A DNA stretch of 17,995 nt from contig JAQUPC010000031.1 of assembly GCA_028716765.1 (NCBI GenBank), positions 1-17,995 of the forward strand, given 5' to 3'. The stretch is from Alphaproteobacteria bacterium (GTDB taxonomy: Bacteria > Pseudomonadota > Alphaproteobacteria > UBA9219). Each line of letters opens with the position of its first letter. Positions within the stretch are counted from its first letter, which is position 1. The notes under the pieces were generated by a model. That model had not been told where the DNA came from. It made no database searches and saw only the letters and a list, made by a program, of their open reading frames with translations. Made by a program: the position numbers and the translations under genes. This document shows, one piece after another, positions 14,029-17,995 of the stretch.

Positions 14029-14655
14029 TCATCGCCCCGCGCTCAGGGCGCGGAAAAACGCCGCGATACAGGCCGCATTGGTCTTTTCGACCGCGGCCCC
14101 GGGCTCGTGGCCGTCCATGACGATCCCGAGCATCAGGCCGAACATCAGCCCTTGCAACGTCATGGCCGCCGTGCGCGGCGTCCAGCCGGAAGCCAGAGAT
14201 TCCAGCCTCTGCGCCCGCTCAAACAAGCGGACGAAACGGGCCAGAATACGCCCTCTTACTTCGCGGCGCGTTTTCATGATATCGGCCATCTCGTCGATGT
14301 ATTCGCAGCGCTGGGTCAGAATCGTAAACACACGGCGGCGTTGCGGGTCGTGGATCATTTGCCGGAGGCTTTCGCGGCAGGCGCGGCTCAAATCGTCCAG
14401 CGGCGTGGACGAATCGCTCGCCTCAAGCTGTTCCAGCATATGCTCCTGCGGCAAAACGACGCGTTCGGCCATCGCCCGGACAAGTTCGATCTTGTTGCGG
14501 AAATGCCAGTACACTGCCCCGCGAGTCACCCCGGCAGCGCCGGCGACTTCCTGTAACGACGTGCGGACGACGCCATGCTTGAAGAACACCTGCTCCGCGG
14601 CGTCCAAAATAGCGTTACGGGTTTGTTCGGCTTCGTTTTTCGTGCGCCGCGCCAT
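14029..14655 (-). CDS. TetR/AcrR-family repressor of the adjacent efflux operon
   Basis: The 208-residue product has a TetR helix-turn-helix in residues about 12-58: RNAILDAAEQVFFKHGVVRT, SLQEVAGAAGVTRGAVYWHF, RNKIELVRAMAE. The C-terminal ligand domain resembles that of AcrR/TtgR-type repressors (VFTILTQRCEYIDEMADIMK). It is transcribed divergently from an RND efflux operon, with 192 bases between the starts, and an AcrR-type operator sits in that gap. The inferred role is repression of the pump (and perhaps of itself), relieved by hydrophobic drug-like ligands. Which ligands cannot be told from the sequence. Confidence 0.92.
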   Translation of the reverse strand: MARRTKNEAEQTRNAILDAAEQVFFKHGVVRTSLQEVAGAAGVTRGAVYWHFRNKIELVRAMAERVVLPQEHMLEQLEASDSSTPLDDLSRACRESLRQMIHDPQRRRVFTILTQRCEYIDEMADIMKTRREVRGRILARFVRLFERAQRLESLASGWTPRTAAMTLQGLMFGLMLGIVMDGHEPGAAVEKTNAACIAAFFRALSAGR

Positions 14656-14718
14656 AAAAGCCGATCCTTCCCCATCACGTCTTTTGCGTTAACCAAAAAA
14701 CGCCGATGCGCTTTCCTG

Positions 14719-14748
14719 TTTACATACAAACACGAATGAATGTATATT
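14719..14748 (+). promoter_or_regulatory. AcrR-type operator overlapping the efflux operon promoter
   Basis: At 14721-14744 the sequence starts TACATACA and ends TGAATGTA, an imperfect inverted repeat (7 of 8 positions per half) with an 8-base centre. It closely resembles the 24-bp acrAB operator of E. coli as I recall it (TACATACA...TGTATGTA). A promoter fits over it: TTTACA (14719-14724), an 18-base spacer, and TATATT (14743-14748), pointing at the efflux operon. A repressor bound here would block RNA polymerase directly. Confidence 0.75.
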
Positions 14749-14847
14749 CCGGCCGAGTGATTCTGTAAAGTCTGCTTTGCGCGGCGCGGTGACTGGCCTA
14801 GGCTGCGCAAGCGGTCCGATTTAGTCCGCCGCTTACTTTAACCGGGA

Positions 14848-16500
14848 ATGTTGGTTATGCGTCCACGCCTTTTTCGCTACGCAGGATTTTGCCGGGCTGC
14901 GGCTCTGTTCATGGCGATTCCGCTCCTGACGGGATGCGCCGCGGGACCGGATTTCAAGACTCCTTCAGCCCCGGATGTTCAGGCCTATTCTCCTCAAGGC
15001 CTGCCGGAAAAAACCGTTGAGGCCGATACCGCGAACGGTTCCGCGCAGCAGTTCGTGCCCGGCGGCGACATACCGGCGGCGTGGTGGACTTTGTTCCGCT
15101 CCGACGCCCTGAACGGGCTGATCATAAAAGCGCTGGCCGCCAATCCGGACCTGCAGGCGGCCAAGGCCTCCTTGCGCGAAGCGGAAGAAAACCTTTACGC
15201 AAGCGAAGGCGCTTTTTTCCCGAGCGTGGACGGAAACGCCGACGCGACCCGGCAAAAATCGTCAAGTAACGGGTCGAGCGCCGCGAACGGCCACAATTCG
15301 CCCTTCACCCTTTATAACACTTCGGTAAGCGTGTCGTACCCGCTTGATGTCTTCGGCGGCATCCGGCGCCAGGTTGAAGGATTGGAAGCTTTAAAAGACG
15401 TACAACGTTTCGAACTTGAAGCGGCCTACAATTCCCTCACCTCGAACGTCGCCACCGCCGCCATACAGGAAGCTTCCCTCCGCGCGCAACTCGTTGCGAC
15501 GCAAGAAATCGCCAATGACGAAAGAAAACAGCTTGATCTTCTAAAACAACAGTTCGAGGCGGGGGCCGTGGCCAAAGCCGCCGTGCTCGCGCAGGAAGCT
15601 ATCCTAGCCCAATCCCTCGCCACGCTGCCGCCCCTTGAAAAGCAATTGGCCCAAACGCGTCATCTGCTGGCCGCCTTGGCCGGGCAGTTTCCGGGAGAAG
15701 AACTCGGCGCCGCGTTCGAACTCGCCGAACTCCATCTGCCCGGAACTTTGCCCGTTTCGCTGCCCTCGCAACTGGTCGAACAGCGTCCGGACGTGCAGGC
15801 CGCCACGGCCCAACTCCATGCGGCCAGCGCGGACATAGGCGTTGCGGCCGCCAACATGCTGCCGCAAATTACGTTGACGGGCAGTTACGGTATTAGCGCC
15901 GGTCAATTGGCCAGTCTTTTCGCGCCCGGCGCGGCCTTCTGGACTCTGGGCGCCGGCTTGCTGCAGCCCCTTTTCCACGGCGGCGAGCTTCTGCACAAGA
16001 AGCGCGCGAGCGAAGCCGCGTACGAACGCGCGGCCGCACAGTACCGCAGCACCGTGCTCGCGGCATTCCGGAACGTGGCCGATGTCTTGCGCGCGCTTGA
16101 AACCGACGCATCTTCTCTCAAGGCGCAAGCCGCCGCCGAACGCGCGGCGGCCGAAAGCCTCAAGCTGGCGCGCGAGCAGTTTAACGCCGGCGCGATAAAC
16201 TATCTGTCGCTCCTGACGGCCCAACAAACACTTGAACAAAGCAAGATCGCGCGCATTCAGGCCGAAGCGCTCCGTTTCGCCGACACGGCCGCGTTGTTTC
16301 AGGCGCTCGGCGGCGGTTGGTGGAACAGGGCTCCGGGGCTCGAGACCCGGGGTTCGGCAGCCGAAAACAAGGAAACAACACCTTCTCTTTATACCGGGGT
16401 TTCAGAGAATGCCGGCGAATCCATTTCAACCGCAAGTCCAGAGCCCCAAACCCCGAGACCCGAGCCCCTGACAAAACGTAATTTCGGGAGAAAATCATAA
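14848..16500 (+). CDS. RND efflux outer membrane factor, NodT-family lipoprotein
   Basis: The 550-residue product is a TolC/OprM-type outer membrane channel of a tripartite efflux pump. It has a lipoprotein signal peptide (AAALFMAIPLLTGC, acylated Cys at about residue 30), then GPDFKTPSAPD and AAWWTLFRSDALNGLIIKAL, typical of the NodT family. Two outer-membrane-efflux repeats follow (ANPDLQAAKASLREAEENLY; later RPDVQAATAQLHAASADIGV and AREQFNAGAINYLSLLTAQQ). The normal family end is FQALGGGWW (about residue 491). Some 60 further residues, encoded by an inverted heptad repeat, form an atypical tail. The start may be at 14848 or the ATG at 14857; neither has a strong ribosome binding site. The stop overlaps the next gene's ATG by one base, showing coupling. 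Confidence 0.93.
   Translation: MLVMRPRLFRYAGFCRAAALFMAIPLLTGCAAGPDFKTPSAPDVQAYSPQGLPEKTVEADTANGSAQQFVPGGDIPAAWWTLFRSDALNGLIIKALAANPDLQAAKASLREAEENLYASEGAFFPSVDGNADATRQKSSSNGSSAANGHNSPFTLYNTSVSVSYPLDVFGGIRRQVEGLEALKDVQRFELEAAYNSLTSNVATAAIQEASLRAQLVATQEIANDERKQLDLLKQQFEAGAVAKAAVLAQEAILAQSLATLPPLEKQLAQTRHLLAALAGQFPGEELGAAFELAELHLPGTLPVSLPSQLVEQRPDVQAATAQLHAASADIGVAAANMLPQITLTGSYGISAGQLASLFAPGAAFWTLGAGLLQPLFHGGELLHKKRASEAAYERAAAQYRSTVLAAFRNVADVLRALETDASSLKAQAAAERAAAESLKLAREQFNAGAINYLSLLTAQQTLEQSKIARIQAEALRFADTAALFQALGGGWWNRAPGLETRGSAAENKETTPSLYTGVSENAGESISTASPEPQTPRPEPLTKRNFGRKS
16335..16468. repeat. Heptad inverted repeat encoding the tail of the outer membrane factor
   Basis: Arms at 16335-16357 (ggggctcgagacccgggg...) and 16446-16468 are inverted repeats, 19 of 23 positions pairing by my count, separated by 88 bases. 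Each arm has a period of 7 (gagcccc/aaacccc/gagaccc/gagcccc in the right arm). The whole lies in frame beyond the normal end of the family and just before the overlap with the membrane fusion protein gene. It shows the same architecture as the elements at the tatC and miaA 3' ends. Confidence 0.65.
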
Positions 16501-17630
16501 TGATGAAACGCATGATTATCATGCTGGTTTTGGTGGGACTCGTGCTGGGCGGCGTGTTTGCATGGCTTCAGTTCGGCCACTATATGATGACGAAGGCCAT
16601 GAGCGCGAGCAGCAACCCGCCGCAAACGGTTTCGACCGTCAAGGCAGAAATGCTGGAATGGCAGCCTGAACTGAAGGCCGTAGGCACGCTTCGCGCCGTG
16701 AAAGGAGCCGATCTTTCAGCCGAAGTCGAAGGCATCGTGGACGAAATCCATTTTGAATCGGGCGACGACGTCGAGGAAGGCAAGACCCTTATGCATTTGC
16801 GCGACGCCGACGACGTCGCGAGACTGAAATCGCTCGAAGCGACGGCAAAGCTCGCCGAAATCACCCTCCAACGCGACATGAAGCAGGTGAAGGTGCAGGC
16901 CGTCAGCCAGGCGACCGTCGATGCGGACACGGCCAATCTGAATTCCGCTTTGGCCCAGGTCGAACAGCAAAAGGCCGTCGTCGCCAAAAAAACCATCCGC
17001 GCGCCGTTTGCGGGGCATGTCGGCATTCGTTCCGTCGACATCGGCCAATACCTGAACCCCGGCATGGCGGTGGTGACGTTGCAGCAGCTTGATCCGATTT
17101 ATATCGACTTTTATCTGCCGGAACAGCTGTTGCCGCAGGTACAAATGGGACAGAAGGTGACGGCGAAAACGGACGCCCACCCCGGCAAGGCGCTTGAAGG
17201 CGACGTCACGGCTTTGAACGCCAAGGTCGACCCCGCCACGCGGAATATTCTCATCCGCGCCACGCTCAAAAACCCCGAACGGCTTCTTTTGCCGGGCATG
17301 TTTGCGAACGTGAACGTCGTATCCGGAACGCCTCAGCGTTATATAACTTTGCCGCAGACGGCCATTACTTATAACCCGTACGGCAACACGGTTTACATCG
17401 TTGAGACGAAAGGCACGAACGAAAAGGGCGAACCGCAGCTGACCGCCAAGCAGACTTTCGTAACGACAGGCGAAACGCGCGGCGACCAGATCGCCGTTTT
17501 GAGCGGCGTCAAGGAAGACGACGCCGTCGTCTCCTCCGGACAAATAAAGCTGCGTAACGGTTCGCCCGTCGTTATCAACAACAACATACAGCCGGCGAAC
17601 GAGGCCAATCCAAAGCCGGAAGATTACTGA
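16500..17630 (+). CDS. RND efflux membrane fusion protein (periplasmic adaptor)
   Basis: The 376-residue adaptor links the inner membrane pump to the outer membrane channel. An N-terminal anchor is visible (MIIMLVLVGLVLGGVFAWLQ). It is followed by the biotinyl-lipoyl half-motif VGTLRAVKGADLSAEVEGIV, a coiled-coil hairpin (about residues 95-155), the second lipoyl half KTIRAPFAGHVGIRSVDIGQ, and the beta-barrel and membrane-proximal domains (LLLPGMFANVNVVSGTPQRY). Overall it is closest to the MexH/AcrA/MdtA type. The ATG at 16500 overlaps the preceding stop by one base, with GGGAGA upstream; an ATG at 16503 is an alternative. The end overlaps the pump gene by one base. Confidence 0.94.
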   Translation: MMKRMIIMLVLVGLVLGGVFAWLQFGHYMMTKAMSASSNPPQTVSTVKAEMLEWQPELKAVGTLRAVKGADLSAEVEGIVDEIHFESGDDVEEGKTLMHLRDADDVARLKSLEATAKLAEITLQRDMKQVKVQAVSQATVDADTANLNSALAQVEQQKAVVAKKTIRAPFAGHVGIRSVDIGQYLNPGMAVVTLQQLDPIYIDFYLPEQLLPQVQMGQKVTAKTDAHPGKALEGDVTALNAKVDPATRNILIRATLKNPERLLLPGMFANVNVVSGTPQRYITLPQTAITYNPYGNTVYIVETKGTNEKGEPQLTAKQTFVTTGETRGDQIAVLSGVKEDDAVVSSGQIKLRNGSPVVINNNIQPANEANPKPEDY

Positions 17631-17995
17631 TGAACTTTACAGATATCTTTATCCGCCGGCCTGTTTTGGCGACGGTGATCAGCCTGATGATCCTCGTCGT
17701 GGGGTTGCGCGCGCTCTTTTCGCTGCCGGTTTTGCAGTTTCCGCGCACCGAAGACGCCGTCGTGACGGTCAGCACAACTTATTACGGCGCCGATGCCGAC
17801 GTCGTGGCCGGGTTCATCACCACGCCGCTGGAAAACGCCATCGCGCAGGCGAACGGCATCGATTACATGACGTCCTCCAGCCAGAACAGCGTGAGCACCA
17901 TCACGGCGAACCTGCGCCTGAACTACGATTCCAACAAGGCGCTTACGGAAATCAACACTAAGGTCAACTCGGTCATCAACCAGCTGCCGCCCCAG
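17630..17995 (+). CDS. RND efflux pump inner membrane transporter (N-terminal 122 codons, partial)
   Basis: From ATG at 17630, overlapping the stop of the adaptor gene (A of TGA), the frame stays open to the end of the window. It begins MNFTDIFIRRPVLATVISLM, the standard start of HAE1/AcrB-type transporters with the first transmembrane helix. The typical porter-domain sequence follows: VSTTYYGADADVVAGFITTP, LENAIAQANGIDYMTSSSQN, then SVSTITANLRLNYDSNKALT. It is a proton-driven exporter; substrates cannot be told. The remaining roughly 900 residues lie beyond the window. It completes the operon outer membrane factor-adaptor-pump, an order in which the channel gene comes first. Confidence 0.95.
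   Translation, partial: MNFTDIFIRRPVLATVISLMILVVGLRALFSLPVLQFPRTEDAVVTVSTTYYGADADVVAGFITTPLENAIAQANGIDYMTSSSQNSVSTITANLRLNYDSNKALTEINTKVNSVINQLPPQ

Noticed and set aside
1..17995. CRISPR arrays, tRNA or rRNA genes
   Set aside because: No regularly spaced identical repeats with unique spacers and no tRNA-like cloverleaf or rRNA sequence were noticed by eye. A tRNA or covariance-model scan was not possible.

Overview
The window looks like a chromosomal segment of an alphaproteobacterium. The evidence is the tatABC-serS order, an RF2 of the SPY/GGQ type with a +1 frameshift site, a PBP1A (mrcA) gene close to prfB, and palindromic repeats of the rickettsial/alphaproteobacterial style. Core genes are GC-rich. 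The accessory genes between them are visibly richer in A and T.

Layout. 1-1356 (minus): the twin-arginine translocase operon tatA-tatB-tatC, followed by the first codons of serS. 1458-2516 (plus): miaA, interrupted in frame by a palindromic repeat element. 2596-3025 (minus): two small unknown genes. 3296-5032 (plus): an XRE-type regulator and an EgtD-like methyltransferase. 5029-5217: a displaced 3' end of prfB. 5218-6555 (plus): the C-terminal remnant of a second regulator of the same family, then a PrmB/PrmC-like N5-glutamine methyltransferase. 6575-7700 (minus): intact prfB with its programmed frameshift. 7800-10715 (minus): three unknown genes, one of them lying between two copies of the mrcA 3' end. 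10817-13360 (minus): mrcA. 13453-13926 (minus): a CheY-like response regulator. 14029-17995: a divergent TetR repressor and an RND efflux operon (outer membrane factor, membrane fusion protein, start of the pump), with an AcrR-type operator over the promoter.

The most notable structure is a signature that occurs twice. A host gene's 3' end is duplicated as a direct repeat (177 bp of prfB; about 70 bp of mrcA), and accessory cargo lies between the copies. Most differences between copies are synonymous, so each pair probably diverged while both were in working genes in separate lineages. This fits import of an allele plus its downstream cargo from a relative. At prfB, both the resident and the imported 3' ends face a regulator-methyltransferase pair, which makes the prfB 3' flank look like a site where such pairs are exchanged. 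No integrase, transposase or resolvase is visible.

A second theme is repeats that alter proteins. A palindromic element adds roughly 60 residues inside MiaA. Heptad-structured inverted repeats sit at the 3' ends of tatC, miaA and the efflux outer membrane factor and encode C-terminal tails for them.
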